From JBGAPI01 sp044221335 (lineage in GTDB: Bacteria > Pseudomonadota > Gammaproteobacteria > Xanthomonadales > Ahniellaceae), in contig JBGAPI010000028.1 in NCBI GenBank assembly GCA_044221335.1, positions 3,481 through 67,480 of the forward strand: a DNA stretch of 64,000 nt, written 5' to 3'. Shown here piece after piece: positions 8,653 through 16,885 of the stretch; positions within the stretch are counted from its first letter, which is position 1; the number at the start of each line of letters is the position of its first letter. Position numbers and translations under genes: made by a program. The notes beneath the pieces were generated by a model that was not told the DNA's origin, did not search any database, and saw only the letters and a program-made list of their open reading frames with translations.

Positions 8653-11600
8653 TCAGGCGATCTCATCCCCCGGCCAAGCCACCCCGCCGCCCTCGTGCAC
8701 ATAGCCGCTCGGCGGACGCTTCACCCGGAACCAGGCGGCGTACAGCGCGGGCAGGAACAGCACGGTGAGTGCGGTGGCGACGATCAGGCCGCCCATGATC
8801 GCGACCGCCATCGGGCCGAAGAACACGCTGCGCGACAGCGGGATCATCGCCAGCACCGCGGCGGCGGCGGTCAGCACGATCGGGCGGAATCGGCGCACGG
8901 TGGCGTCGATGATCGCCTGCCACTGGTTGTGGCCGGCGGCGATGTCCTGGTCGATCTGGTCGACCAGGATGACCGAGTTGCGCATGATCATCCCGAACAG
9001 CGCGATCACGCCGAGCATCGCCACGAAGCCGAACGGCACCCGGAACAGCAGGAGCGCGAGAGTGACGCCGATCATCCCGAGCGGGGCCGTCGCGACTACC
9101 AGAAAGGTGCGTGAGAAGCTGCGCAACTGCAGCATGAGCACCGTCAGCACCACGAAAACGAACAGCGGCACGCCGGCGGCCACCGAGCGCTGGCCGCGAC
9201 CGGAGTCCTCGACCGTACCGCCGACCTCGATGCGGTAGCCCGGCGGCAGCTCGGACTTCACCTGGTCGAGCTTCGCCAGCACGTCGGCGGCGACTTCCGG
9301 CGGCTGCACGTGGCCATAGAGGTCGCCGCGCGCGGTGATCGTCGGCAGGCGGTTGCGGCGCCAGATGATGCCGTCCTCGAGGCCGTATTCCAGCGTCGCG
9401 ATCTGCGCCAGCGGAACCGCCCGGCCGTTGGCGGTCGGCACGGCGAGATCCTTCAGCAGCGAGAGCCGGGCGCGCTCCTCGCCGGGGCCGCGCAGCAGCA
9501 TCTCGATCAGGTTGTTCTTCTCGCGGTAGATCGATACCCGCGCGCCGGACAGCGAGCTCTGCAGGAAGTTCGCGAGGTCCTGCGAGGACACGCCGAGCAC
9601 GCGGGCGCGCTCCTGGTCGATGCTCGCGCGGATGATCTTCGAGGGTTCGTCGGCGTCGAGGTTGACGTTGGAGAGGCGGCCGTCGGCGCGCATCACCTCG
9701 GCGACCTTCTTGGCGTAGCGGCGCACGGTGTCGTAGTCCTCGCCGCTGACCCGGAACTGCACCGGATAGCCGACCGGCGGGCCGTTCTCGAGGCGCAGGA
9801 CGCGTCCGCGCAGCTCCGGGAAATCGCTCTCGAACATCGCGATCAGACGACTGCGGACGCGCTCGCGCGCCTCGATGCTCTTGGTCGTCACCACGAACTG
9901 CGAGAAGCTCGCCTGCGGCAGCTGCTGGTCGAGCGGCAGGTAGAAGCGCGGCGCGCCCGAGCCGACGTAGGCCACGAAGCGCTCGATGTCTTCGTCCTTG
10001 CCGAGGATGTCCTCCAGCTTCTTCGCCTGCACGTCGGTCGCGGTCTGCGACGAGCCTTCCGGCAGCTTCAGGTCGACCATCAGCTCAAGCCGGGTCGAGT
10101 CCGGGAAGAACTGCTGCGGCACCAGCTTGAACGCGGCCATCGACAGGACGAAAGCCACGACGGTGACGGTGATCACCGTCCAGCGGCGGTCGACGCACCA
10201 CATCACCGCGGCACGCAGGCGGTTGTAGAAGGCACCGTCGTAGACCTCGTGGCCGCCGGCGTGCTCACCCTTGGCGTGCTTGGCTTCGGGCAGCAGGCGG
10301 TAGCCGAGGTAGGGAATGAACACCACCGCGGCGATCCACGACAGCAGCAGTGCCAGCACGACGACCTGGAAGATCGAGCGGGTGTATTCGCCGGTGCCCG
10401 ACGCTGCGGTCGCGATCGGCAGGAAGCCGGCCGCGGTGACCAGCGTGCCGGACAGCATCGGGAACGCGGTGCTGGAGTAGGCGAAGGCGGCCGCGCGGAT
10501 GCGGTCGTAGCCCTGCTCCAGCTTCACCGCCATCATCTCGACCGCGATGATGGCGTCGTCGACCAGCAGGCCGAGGGCGATCACCAGCGCGCCGAGGGAG
10601 ATCTTGTGCAGGTCGATGCCGAAGAACTTCATGGCGGCGAAGGTCATCGCCAGCACCAGCGGGATCGACAGCGCGACCACGAGGCCCGTGCGCCAGCCGA
10701 GCGACAGGAAGCTCACCGCCAGCACGATGATCACCGCCTCGCCGAGGGTATGGACGAACTCGGTGACGGAGCGGCTGACCGCCTTCGGCTGGTCCGCGAC
10801 GAGGTGCAGTTCCATGCCGACCGGCAGCGTGTCCTGGACTTCCTTGACGGCGGTATCGAGCGCGCTGCCGAGGCGCAGGATGTCGCCGCCCTTGTTCATC
10901 GATACCGCGATGGCGACGGCGTCCTGCTTGCCGAAGCGCACCTTGGCCTGCGGCGGGTCCGCGAAGCCGCGGTAGATGTTGGCGACGTCGGCCAGCTTGA
11001 ACAGGCGGTCGCCGGCCCGGATCGACAGGTTGCGGATCGACTCCAGGGAGTCGAAGGCGCCGGTGGCGCGCAGGTAGATGCGGTCGCTGTCGGTCTCGAA
11101 GGAGCCCGCCGGCACCACGCTGTTCTGGGCGTCGACCGCGGCGAGCACGTCATTGAAGCGGATGCCGAGCGTCGCGATCTTGGCGTTGGACAGCTCGATG
11201 TAGATCTTCTCGTCCTGCAGGCCGATGAGATCCACCTTGCCGACGTCGCTGACCCGCTGCAGCGCCAGCTGCACCCGCTTGGAATAGTCGCGCAGCAGGG
11301 CGTAGTCGTAGCCCTCGCCGGTCAGCGCGTAGATGTTGCCGTAGGTCTCGCCGAACTCGTCGTTGAAGAATGGCCCGATCACGCCGGGCGGAAGGGTCTG
11401 GCGGATGTCGGTGATCTTCTTGCGCACCTCGTACCAGATGTCCGGCACCTTGGCCGAGGAGTAGGCGTCCTTGATGATGAAGAACACCTGCGACTCGCCC
11501 GGCCGCGAGTAGCTGCGCAGGAACTCGTAGGAACCGGTCTCCAGCAGCTTGGCCTCGATCCGGTCGGTGACCTGCTCGGAGACCTCCTTCGCGGTCGCGC

Positions 11601-11766
11601 CCGGCCACAGCGTCCGCACGACCATCACCTTGAAGGTGAACGGCGGGTCTTCCGACTGCCCGAGGTTGCGGTAGGACCAGATGCCGGCGACCGCCAGCAC
11701 GATCATGAAATAGAGCACCAGAGGCCGGTTGCGCAGCGCCCACTCGGACAGATTGAATCGGGACAT
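8653..11766 (-). CDS. RND-family multidrug efflux permease
   Basis: The 1037-residue inner-membrane transporter has the RND layout: TM1 after FNLSEWALRNRP, a large periplasmic loop, TM2-6, a second large periplasmic loop and TM7-12. The proton-relay acid pair is visible in ALGLLVDDAIIAVEMM, and the second half contains GVIALFGMIMRNSVILVDQI. It probably belongs to the AcrB-like HAE family, although LRNRPLVLYFMIVLAVAGIWSYRNLGQSEDP is typical of a distinct proteobacterial subgroup. The start at MSRFNL (11766) was preferred over an upstream Arg-rich extension. It lies downstream of the adaptor gene, with an assembly gap between them. Substrates are unknown. Confidence 0.93.
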   Translation of the reverse strand: MSRFNLSEWALRNRPLVLYFMIVLAVAGIWSYRNLGQSEDPPFTFKVMVVRTLWPGATAKEVSEQVTDRIEAKLLETGSYEFLRSYSRPGESQVFFIIKDAYSSAKVPDIWYEVRKKITDIRQTLPPGVIGPFFNDEFGETYGNIYALTGEGYDYALLRDYSKRVQLALQRVSDVGKVDLIGLQDEKIYIELSNAKIATLGIRFNDVLAAVDAQNSVVPAGSFETDSDRIYLRATGAFDSLESIRNLSIRAGDRLFKLADVANIYRGFADPPQAKVRFGKQDAVAIAVSMNKGGDILRLGSALDTAVKEVQDTLPVGMELHLVADQPKAVSRSVTEFVHTLGEAVIIVLAVSFLSLGWRTGLVVALSIPLVLAMTFAAMKFFGIDLHKISLGALVIALGLLVDDAIIAVEMMAVKLEQGYDRIRAAAFAYSSTAFPMLSGTLVTAAGFLPIATAASGTGEYTRSIFQVVVLALLLSWIAAVVFIPYLGYRLLPEAKHAKGEHAGGHEVYDGAFYNRLRAAVMWCVDRRWTVITVTVVAFVLSMAAFKLVPQQFFPDSTRLELMVDLKLPEGSSQTATDVQAKKLEDILGKDEDIERFVAYVGSGAPRFYLPLDQQLPQASFSQFVVTTKSIEARERVRSRLIAMFESDFPELRGRVLRLENGPPVGYPVQFRVSGEDYDTVRRYAKKVAEVMRADGRLSNVNLDADEPSKIIRASIDQERARVLGVSSQDLANFLQSSLSGARVSIYREKNNLIEMLLRGPGEERARLSLLKDLAVPTANGRAVPLAQIATLEYGLEDGIIWRRNRLPTITARGDLYGHVQPPEVAADVLAKLDQVKSELPPGYRIEVGGTVEDSGRGQRSVAAGVPLFVFVVLTVLMLQLRSFSRTFLVVATAPLGMIGVTLALLLFRVPFGFVAMLGVIALFGMIMRNSVILVDQIDQDIAAGHNQWQAIIDATVRRFRPIVLTAAAAVLAMIPLSRSVFFGPMAVAIMGGLIVATALTVLFLPALYAAWFRVKRPPSGYVHEGGGVAWPGDEIA

Positions 11767-11912
11767 GGAGGGTCTCGAAGAGGACAACGGTCCGGCGCGG
11801 CCCCCAAGGCGGCGCGGTGCCGTTGATTGCACGGGAATAGGTTAACGCTGCGCTGGGTGGCGCGGGCGGTACGAGGTCACTTCGAAGCGAGTAGAGCCCC
11901 CCCCTGAGTGAG

Positions 11913-11959
11913 NNNNNNNNNNNNNNNNNNNNNNNNNNNNNNNNNNNNNNNNNNNNNNN
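11913..11959. other. Assembly gap (47 N)
   Basis: Unresolved bases sit between the adaptor stop and the permease start, right after a run of seven C residues and a CCTGAGTGAG sequence. True gap length is unknown. Confidence 1.
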
Positions 11960-12019
11960 CGGGGGTGTGGAAGTACTTCCGGGTGGGTCGAGCGAGGTCG
12001 TTGCAGGTCAACACCATTC

Positions 12020-13141
12020 CTACAACGTGACTTCCTTGTTGTCTCGGTCGATGGGCCGGATGCGCTCGCCATCGGCCAGCTTGTGCGCGCCGGCGCTGAC
12101 CACCCACGCAGTGGGGGTGAGGCCCGAAAGCACGGTGACGCCGGCCTCGCCATAGCCGCCGACTTCGATCGGCGTGCTGTGCACCTGGTGGGTCTTGCCG
12201 TCGACCAGCCAGACCGCCGGCTTGCCGTTGATCTCGGTCAGCGAGGCCAGCGGCACCAGCAGCGCGTCGGCGCGGTCGGACTCGTTGCCGAGGTAGACCC
12301 GCGCGGTCATGCCGAGATCGGTCTGGTCGTTGCCTTCCTTCAGGGCGACGCGGACGTTGAAGGTGCGGCTCAGGCGGTCCGCTTCCGGGGCGACCTCGCG
12401 AACGGCGCCCGTCAGGCGCGAGCCGCGATGGGCCCAGATCTCGACCAGCACCGGCTGGCCCGGCTTGAACGCGTTGATGCGGTTCTCCGGCACGTTGATC
12501 AGCACCTCGCGCTCGCCGGTGTGGGCCAGCATCACGACCGGCGTGCCGGCGGCGACGACCTGGCCGGGCTCGATCATCGTCTGTGTGATGACGCCGTCGG
12601 CGTCGGCACGCAGCGTGGTGTAGGACGACTGGTTCTGCGAAGCCGACAGCGCGGCCTTGGCCTGGTCGACGCGGGCGGCGGAGGCCTTCAGCGCGCTCTC
12701 GCGGGCGTCGAGCGTGCTCTTGCCGATCAGCTTCTTGTCGTACATCTGGCGATAGCGGTCGAACTCGGAGTTCGCCAGCGCCCAGTCGGCCTCGGCCGAT
12801 GCCAGCACGGCGCGCGCGCTGGTCACCGCGAGCTCGTTGTCCTGGGTCTCGAGGTTGGCCAGGGCGGTTCCCTTCTTGACCTCGCTGCCGACGTCGACCA
12901 GACGCTTCGAGACCTTGCCGTTGATCCGGAAGCCGAGCGACGACTCGTAGCGCGCGCGGACTTCGCCGGCGTAGGTCGACAGGTTCTGGCCGACCGCGGA
13001 AGTCGGCTGTGCGACGATGGCGGGGCGGACCGTGGCTTCATTGGTGGCGTGGCCCGAGCAGCCGGACAGCAGCGCAGTGGCGGCGACACCGACGACCAGC
13101 AGAACGGTCGAGCAGAGGCGGGCGGGGATGCGGAGTTCCAT
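12020..13141 (-). CDS. RND efflux periplasmic adaptor (membrane fusion protein)
   Basis: The 373-residue product begins at MELRIPARLCSTVLLVV (ATG 13141, AAAGGT upstream) with a lipobox LLSGCSG. The HlyD/AcrA domains are visible: a lipoyl-like half motif SLGFRINGKVSKRLVDVGSEVKKG, a helical hairpin (about residues 90-175), the returning half YTTLRADADGVITQTMIEPGQVV, and a beta-barrel plus membrane-proximal domain ending IRPIDRDNKEVTL. It bridges the permease to an outer-membrane channel. It is divergent from the tetR gene across a compact 89-bp regulatory region, which suggests repression by that regulator. Confidence 0.92.
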   Translation of the reverse strand: MELRIPARLCSTVLLVVGVAATALLSGCSGHATNEATVRPAIVAQPTSAVGQNLSTYAGEVRARYESSLGFRINGKVSKRLVDVGSEVKKGTALANLETQDNELAVTSARAVLASAEADWALANSEFDRYRQMYDKKLIGKSTLDARESALKASAARVDQAKAALSASQNQSSYTTLRADADGVITQTMIEPGQVVAAGTPVVMLAHTGEREVLINVPENRINAFKPGQPVLVEIWAHRGSRLTGAVREVAPEADRLSRTFNVRVALKEGNDQTDLGMTARVYLGNESDRADALLVPLASLTEINGKPAVWLVDGKTHQVHSTPIEVGGYGEAGVTVLSGLTPTAWVVSAGAHKLADGERIRPIDRDNKEVTL

Positions 13142-13189
13142 GTTGTTTACCTTTGCCGCTGACGGGCGGCACATACTGAACTGATGGGT

Positions 13190-13221
13190 ATAGTAGACTA
13201 ACTAAACTGAACCGTCTAGTA
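13190..13221 (-). promoter_or_regulatory. Efflux promoter overlapping an inverted-repeat operator
   Basis: On the minus strand TAGACG (13213-13218) and TACTAT (13190-13195) are 17 bp apart, a plausible -35/-10 pair for the adaptor-permease operon. The same bases form an imperfect inverted repeat, TAGTAGAC at 13191-13198 and GTCTAGTA at 13214-13221 (7 of 8 matching). Such an overlap is what a TetR-type repressor encoded next door would be expected to bind. The assignment is inferred. Confidence 0.5.
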
Positions 13222-13230
13222 TTATTTTCC

Positions 13231-13854
13231 ATGACGTCCGACACCCCCCGCCTGGGTCGCCCGAAAGACCCTGAGAAGCGCGCCGCCATCCTGGAGGCCG
13301 GCAAGCGGCTGTTCCCGCAGCACGGTTTCGACGGCACCAGCATGGACGCGATCGCCGCCGCGGCCAACGTGTCAAAACTGACTGTTTATAGTCATTTCGC
13401 CGACAAAGGGACGCTTTTTCAGGAAGTTCTCCGCGAGAAGTGCACCGAGCAGTTGCCCGACCAGCTGTTCAAGGTCGATCCGGACGCGCCGATCGCCAAG
13501 CAGCTGCGCGACATTGCGCAGGGCTTCTTCAACCTGATCGTCAGCCCGGAGGCGATGGCGCTGCACCGGATGATGTGCGCGCAGCCCTCGGACGAACTCG
13601 GCCGGCTGTTCTGGGAGGGAGGCCCGCAGATCCTCTGCGTCCACATGAGCCAGTTCCTCGCCGCCGAGGTCGCCGCCGGCGGGCTCGATATTCCGGACAC
13701 CGAGCGTGCGGCCCACCAGTTCTTCTGCCTGGTCAAGGGCGAGCCCCATGCGCGGCTGTCCTACGGCTGCACCAAGCTGCTCGGCCCGGGGGACGTCGAG
13801 GCCCACATCGATTCCGTCGTCGCCTTGTTCATGCGGGCGTACGGGCCCCGGTAG
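13231..13854 (+). CDS. TetR/AcrR-family transcriptional regulator
   Basis: The 207-residue protein has an N-terminal TetR helix-turn-helix: AAILEAGKRLFPQHGFDGTSMDAIAAAANVSKLTVYSHFADKGTLF. A helical ligand-binding domain follows, with a C-terminal region resembling the AefR-like group. It is transcribed divergently from the RND adaptor/permease, the usual arrangement for a local repressor of a drug pump. The 5' context of the ATG is ATTATTTTCC, with no Shine-Dalgarno, so initiation may be weak or leaderless. The TAG stop (13852-13854) is part of a REP palindrome. Confidence 0.9.
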   Translation: MTSDTPRLGRPKDPEKRAAILEAGKRLFPQHGFDGTSMDAIAAAANVSKLTVYSHFADKGTLFQEVLREKCTEQLPDQLFKVDPDAPIAKQLRDIAQGFFNLIVSPEAMALHRMMCAQPSDELGRLFWEGGPQILCVHMSQFLAAEVAAGGLDIPDTERAAHQFFCLVKGEPHARLSYGCTKLLGPGDVEAHIDSVVALFMRAYGPR

Positions 13855-13967
13855 GGCGCGCGCTGCGCGCCGGCGCGACGCGCTGCGGCAATGGCGGGCA
13901 GTGCCCGCCCTACGACCTGCGGGCCGACGCGACGCGCTGAGGCAATGGCGGGCAGTGCCCGCCCTAC
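13851..13967. repeat. Three GTAG REP palindromes (one plus, two minus)
   Basis: A plus copy (GTAG, GGCGCGC-GCT-GCGCGCC) lies at 13851-13871. Minus copies (GGCGGGC-AGT-GCCCGCC then CTAC) lie at 13893-13913 and 13947-13967. The two minus copies sit in a 50-bp direct repeat that also includes CGACGCGCTG and GGCAAT. The outer TAGs close the tetR gene and the converging zinc-ribbon gene. Confidence 0.9.
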
Positions 13968-14515
13968 GGCGCTGTGCTTCGCAATCTTTCCATCTCCGCA
14001 AGCACCTTCCGCAGGCACTCGTCCTGCGCGGCCAGGTGCTGCTGGATCTGCAGCGCCTCGTGCAGCACCGCCTCGGCATCGTTGTAGGTCTCGATCGCGC
14101 GCTTGTCGGACGCCTCGCCCGCGATCTTCTGGCCGACGATGATGATCGACAGCAGCACCAGCTGGATGAAGGTCTGCGCGGTCCACGCGACCAGTGCCGC
14201 TGTGCCGGCGTGAATCGCGTCGGGCAGGCTGGTCAGCGCCAGCGCCGCGAATGCGTAGGCGCACCACATGGTGCCGACGGCGCTGGTGATCTTCACGCCG
14301 AGCCAGTCGTTGAAGCGCCCGATCGCGCTCTGCTTCGCGGCCATCTCGCGGGCGCTCTTCGGCTTGTTCTTCTTGCGCTGCTCGATGTGCGGATGTGGGA
14401 CGTGGGCGAAGCCCGACGCCGTCGCGCCGTGCGGGTTCGCGAGTCCTGCGCCGCAGGACGGGCAGGAGGTGGCGCCGGCGGAGAGAGCCGCTGCGCAGTG
14501 GGGGCAATGGGCCAT
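13964..14515 (-). CDS. Zinc-ribbon membrane protein of unknown function
   Basis: The 183-residue product opens with a zinc-ribbon (CPHCAAALSAGATSCPSCGAG, two CxxC knuckles). A basic linker follows, then two hydrophobic segments (about residues 78-95 and 107-127: TSAVGTMWCAYAFAALAL and FIQLVLLSIIIVG), and a C-terminal helix rich in Glu/Gln that could form a coiled coil. It probably sits in the inner membrane with both ends cytosolic. The membrane part is loosely reminiscent of DUF1003 or low-affinity iron permease proteins, but I cannot assign it. Its stop codon is the TAG of a REP palindrome. Confidence 0.7.
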   Translation of the reverse strand: MAHCPHCAAALSAGATSCPSCGAGLANPHGATASGFAHVPHPHIEQRKKNKPKSAREMAAKQSAIGRFNDWLGVKITSAVGTMWCAYAFAALALTSLPDAIHAGTAALVAWTAQTFIQLVLLSIIIVGQKIAGEASDKRAIETYNDAEAVLHEALQIQQHLAAQDECLRKVLAEMERLRSTAP

Positions 14516-14680
14516 GGCGATTCGCTCCGCGTCGATGTCGAGCGGGAGCCTAGAAGACGACGGCGACCGGAGAGGTTACGGATTCGTCGGTCGACGCGTT
14601 TTCCTCGCGGAACGACAGCGGGCGCTTGCCGCCCGGCAGCGTCGGCGGCAGCATTCGGCGACCCGCCTCGGAGCCTCGCC

Positions 14681-15286
14681 ATGCCGAAGACCGATCCCCG
14701 CGTCGATGCCTACATCGCGAAGTCCGCGGAGTTCGCGCGACCGATCCTCTCCGAGCTCCGGGCGATCGTCCACCAGGCCTGTCCCGAGGTCGAGGAGACG
14801 ATCAAGTGGGGGTTCCCGCACTTCCAGTACCGCGGCATCCTGTGCTCGATGGCGGCGTTCAAGGGTCACGCCTCGTTCGGATTCTGGAAATCCGAATTGC
14901 TGGGTCTGCCGAACCGCGGCGGCGAGGACGGCGGCATGGGCAGCTTCGGCAAGCTGACCACCCGCAAGGACCTGCCGTCGAAGAAGGAGCTGATCGCGCT
15001 GACGAAGCAGGCGATGGCGCTCAACGAGGCCGGCGCCCCGGTGCCGAGCCGCGCGAAGAAGACACCGAAGGCCGCGCTTCCTGAACCCGCCGATTTCATC
15101 AAGGCGCTTGCGGCCGACAAGAAGGCCAAGGCGACCTGGGATGCCTTCCCGCCGGGCTGCCGACGCGAATACCTCGAGTGGATCGGCGAGGCCAAGCGCG
15201 ACGAGACCCGTGCGAAGCGCCTGGCGCAGACGATCGAGTGGCTGGCGGAGGGGAAGAAGCGCAACTGGAAATACGAGAACTGCTAG
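14681..15286 (+). CDS. YdeI/OmdA family protein with DUF1801-like domain
   Basis: The 201-residue product starts at MPKTDPRVDAYIAKSAEFARPIL. The N-terminal half, with VEETIKWGFPHFQYRGILCSMAAFKGHASFGFWK, is a DUF1801-type domain. The C-terminal half, with DFIKALAADKKAKATWDAFPPGCRREYLEWIGEAKRDETRAKRL, is the bacteriocin-protection (YdeI/OmpD-associated) helical domain. Together these define a widespread cytosolic family of uncertain role. Its TAG stop opens a perfect 11-bp-stem palindrome. Confidence 0.85.
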   Translation: MPKTDPRVDAYIAKSAEFARPILSELRAIVHQACPEVEETIKWGFPHFQYRGILCSMAAFKGHASFGFWKSELLGLPNRGGEDGGMGSFGKLTTRKDLPSKKELIALTKQAMALNEAGAPVPSRAKKTPKAALPEPADFIKALAADKKAKATWDAFPPGCRREYLEWIGEAKRDETRAKRLAQTIEWLAEGKKRNWKYENC

Positions 15287-15310
15287 GGAATCCGGCGGCG
15301 CCGGATTCCC
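15284..15310 (+). repeat. Perfect 11-bp-stem palindrome starting at a stop codon
   Basis: TAG (15284-15286) is followed by the hairpin GGGAATCCGGC-GGC-GCCGGATTCCC (the G of TAG starts the stem). It has the layout of the GTAG REPs (TAGGG, stem, 3-base loop, CCC) with a different stem sequence. It could also act as a terminator stem, but no T tract follows. Confidence 0.7.
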
Positions 15311-15374
15311 CGTCGAAATGCGAAGACGTTTGAGAGCAGGGCAGCCACGCGGTCGATCCCGGCCAGGAACGCAG

Positions 15375-15869
15375 ATGCCGAATGATCTTGATGACAAGGT
15401 TCGGATCGTGATTTCGATACTGGCTTCGGACGACATGACGGAGGACGCGATCGAATCGGCCGTCCTTGCCGAAGTCCGCGACCCCATGCTCGCCCGCCGA
15501 CTGATCGACTGGATTCCGGAAGCATTCGGGATCGTCACCGTGTCGCACATGGGCCGCATCGGGATCCCGGCGACCTTCAAGGCGAAGACGAAACAGGGCG
15601 GCTGGAGGGAATTTCCACTGGACGTGGAACCGATCTTGCTCTGCGCGCTGAAACGTGCGCAGCAGATGTATCACGACGGACCTCGTCACCTGTTTGCGCC
15701 GCTGGCCTCGCGGAGCTCGACGATGGCGGTCGTGAACAAGGCATTGAATGAGGGTTCCAGTCTCGACGGTGCGCAGCTGGGCGCGCCGCGCATGCTGGGT
15801 ATTCCGGCGGAGTTCTACGCGCCGGTGAAGCGTTCCCTCTGGGGAAGGTTTTTTTCGCGCACGTCCTGA
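15375..15869 (+). CDS. Hypothetical protein
   Basis: The 164-residue product starts at MPNDLDDKVRIVISILASDDM, with AGGA 7 bases upstream of the ATG; an upstream in-frame ATG at 15318 is less likely. There is no signal peptide or membrane segment. Features include a helical N-terminus with MTEDAIESAVLAEVRDPMLARRLIDWIPEAFG and a C-terminal FYAPVKRSLWGRFFSRTS. I do not recognise the family. It lies in a run of plus-strand orphan genes with the LRR protein 16 bp downstream, so the two are probably cotranscribed. Confidence 0.65.
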   Translation: MPNDLDDKVRIVISILASDDMTEDAIESAVLAEVRDPMLARRLIDWIPEAFGIVTVSHMGRIGIPATFKAKTKQGGWREFPLDVEPILLCALKRAQQMYHDGPRHLFAPLASRSSTMAVVNKALNEGSSLDGAQLGAPRMLGIPAEFYAPVKRSLWGRFFSRTS

Positions 15870-15885
15870 CGGCGAGTGCCGATCC

Positions 15886-16749
15886 GTGAATGCTCCACTC
15901 CATCCCTTCCATGTGAACCTGTGGCCGGCGTCGATCATCCGGGTCGAGGACTACGTCGGCAGCGCTAGCGTGTGTCTCAGCTGGGATGGCCGGGTCGACG
16001 ACGCCGAGAAGAAGAGGGTCATCGCGGCCTGGGTGAAGGCGCTGCCGACGTTTCGGCAGATCACGCGGCTCCGGGTCTGGTCGCACGTCACCCAGCCGCT
16101 GTTCGATGCGATCTGCGCGCTCACCGACCTGACCGAGCTGCAGTTGAAGTGGAGCAACGTCCGCAGCCTCGGGAACATTTCGCAGCTGACGAAGCTGCGC
16201 TGCCTCAGTATCGGCAGTTCGACGAAGATCGAATCGATCGACCCGCTGGGGACCTTGGCGAACCTCGAGTTCCTCGAACTGGAGAACGTCAAGCTGATCC
16301 GCGACTTCGCTCCACTGAACCGGCTGCTGAACCTGCGCGACCTTGCGGTGACCGGGAGCCTATGGTCCCGGCAGGATGTGGGTTCGCTCGCGGTCTTCGC
16401 CCGGATGACCTGGCTCGACGCCTTGAGCGTCGACACGTCGCAGGTCGGTTCGATCCAGGAGCTGGCGGCGCTGACCCGGCTCAAGCAGCTCCATGTCGGC
16501 GGGCGGTTGCCCTTCCAGGAGTACGCGTGGCTGGCGGCCAAGTTGCCGGCGACGCAGTGCCGCTGGTTCCGGCCCTACTTCGAACTCGCGGACACCGGCT
16601 ATTCCCCCTGCAAGAGGTGCCGAAACACGACCCTGGTCATGGTCACCGGCAAGGGCAAGCCGATCCTGTGCAAGGATTGCGATGCAGCGAAGCTGGCGAA
16701 GCATGTCGCGCAGTTCGAGCTCGCGCGGGCTTCCGTCGTCGGGGCCTAG
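15886..16749 (+). CDS. Leucine-rich-repeat-like protein with C-terminal zinc ribbon
   Basis: The 287-residue product begins at a GTG (15886). The middle shows LRR-type repeats of about 22-24 residues: LTDLTELQLKWSNVRSLGNI, LTKLRCLSIGSSTKIESIDP, LANLEFLELENVKLIRDFAP, LLNLRDLAV and LTRLKQLHV. The C-terminus carries two CxxC knuckles (CKRC and CKDC, 22 residues apart) that form a probable zinc ribbon. No signal peptide is seen, so it should be cytosolic and probably binds protein. The combination is uncommon and no partner is evident, apart from the hypothetical gene just upstream. Confidence 0.75.
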   Translation: MNAPLHPFHVNLWPASIIRVEDYVGSASVCLSWDGRVDDAEKKRVIAAWVKALPTFRQITRLRVWSHVTQPLFDAICALTDLTELQLKWSNVRSLGNISQLTKLRCLSIGSSTKIESIDPLGTLANLEFLELENVKLIRDFAPLNRLLNLRDLAVTGSLWSRQDVGSLAVFARMTWLDALSVDTSQVGSIQELAALTRLKQLHVGGRLPFQEYAWLAAKLPATQCRWFRPYFELADTGYSPCKRCRNTTLVMVTGKGKPILCKDCDAAKLAKHVAQFELARASVVGA

Positions 16750-16885
16750 CAGCGCGGAGAAGAGCGGTCCCGGCGCTGCTTCGAATCCCAGGACGGGTGC
16801 GGCGCCACCCCGGGTTCCGGGAACGGTGAGCGACGTCCTCGGGTGCGGGCTTCGATACGCTCCGCCGCAGACCCCACGCCGATCC

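Noticed and set aside
9310..11826. 838-codon plus-strand open frame
   Set aside because: It is antisense to the RND permease. Its composition (Arg, His, Gln, Asp rich, no domain) is the typical shadow of a GC-rich gene, while the minus frame has full RND motifs.
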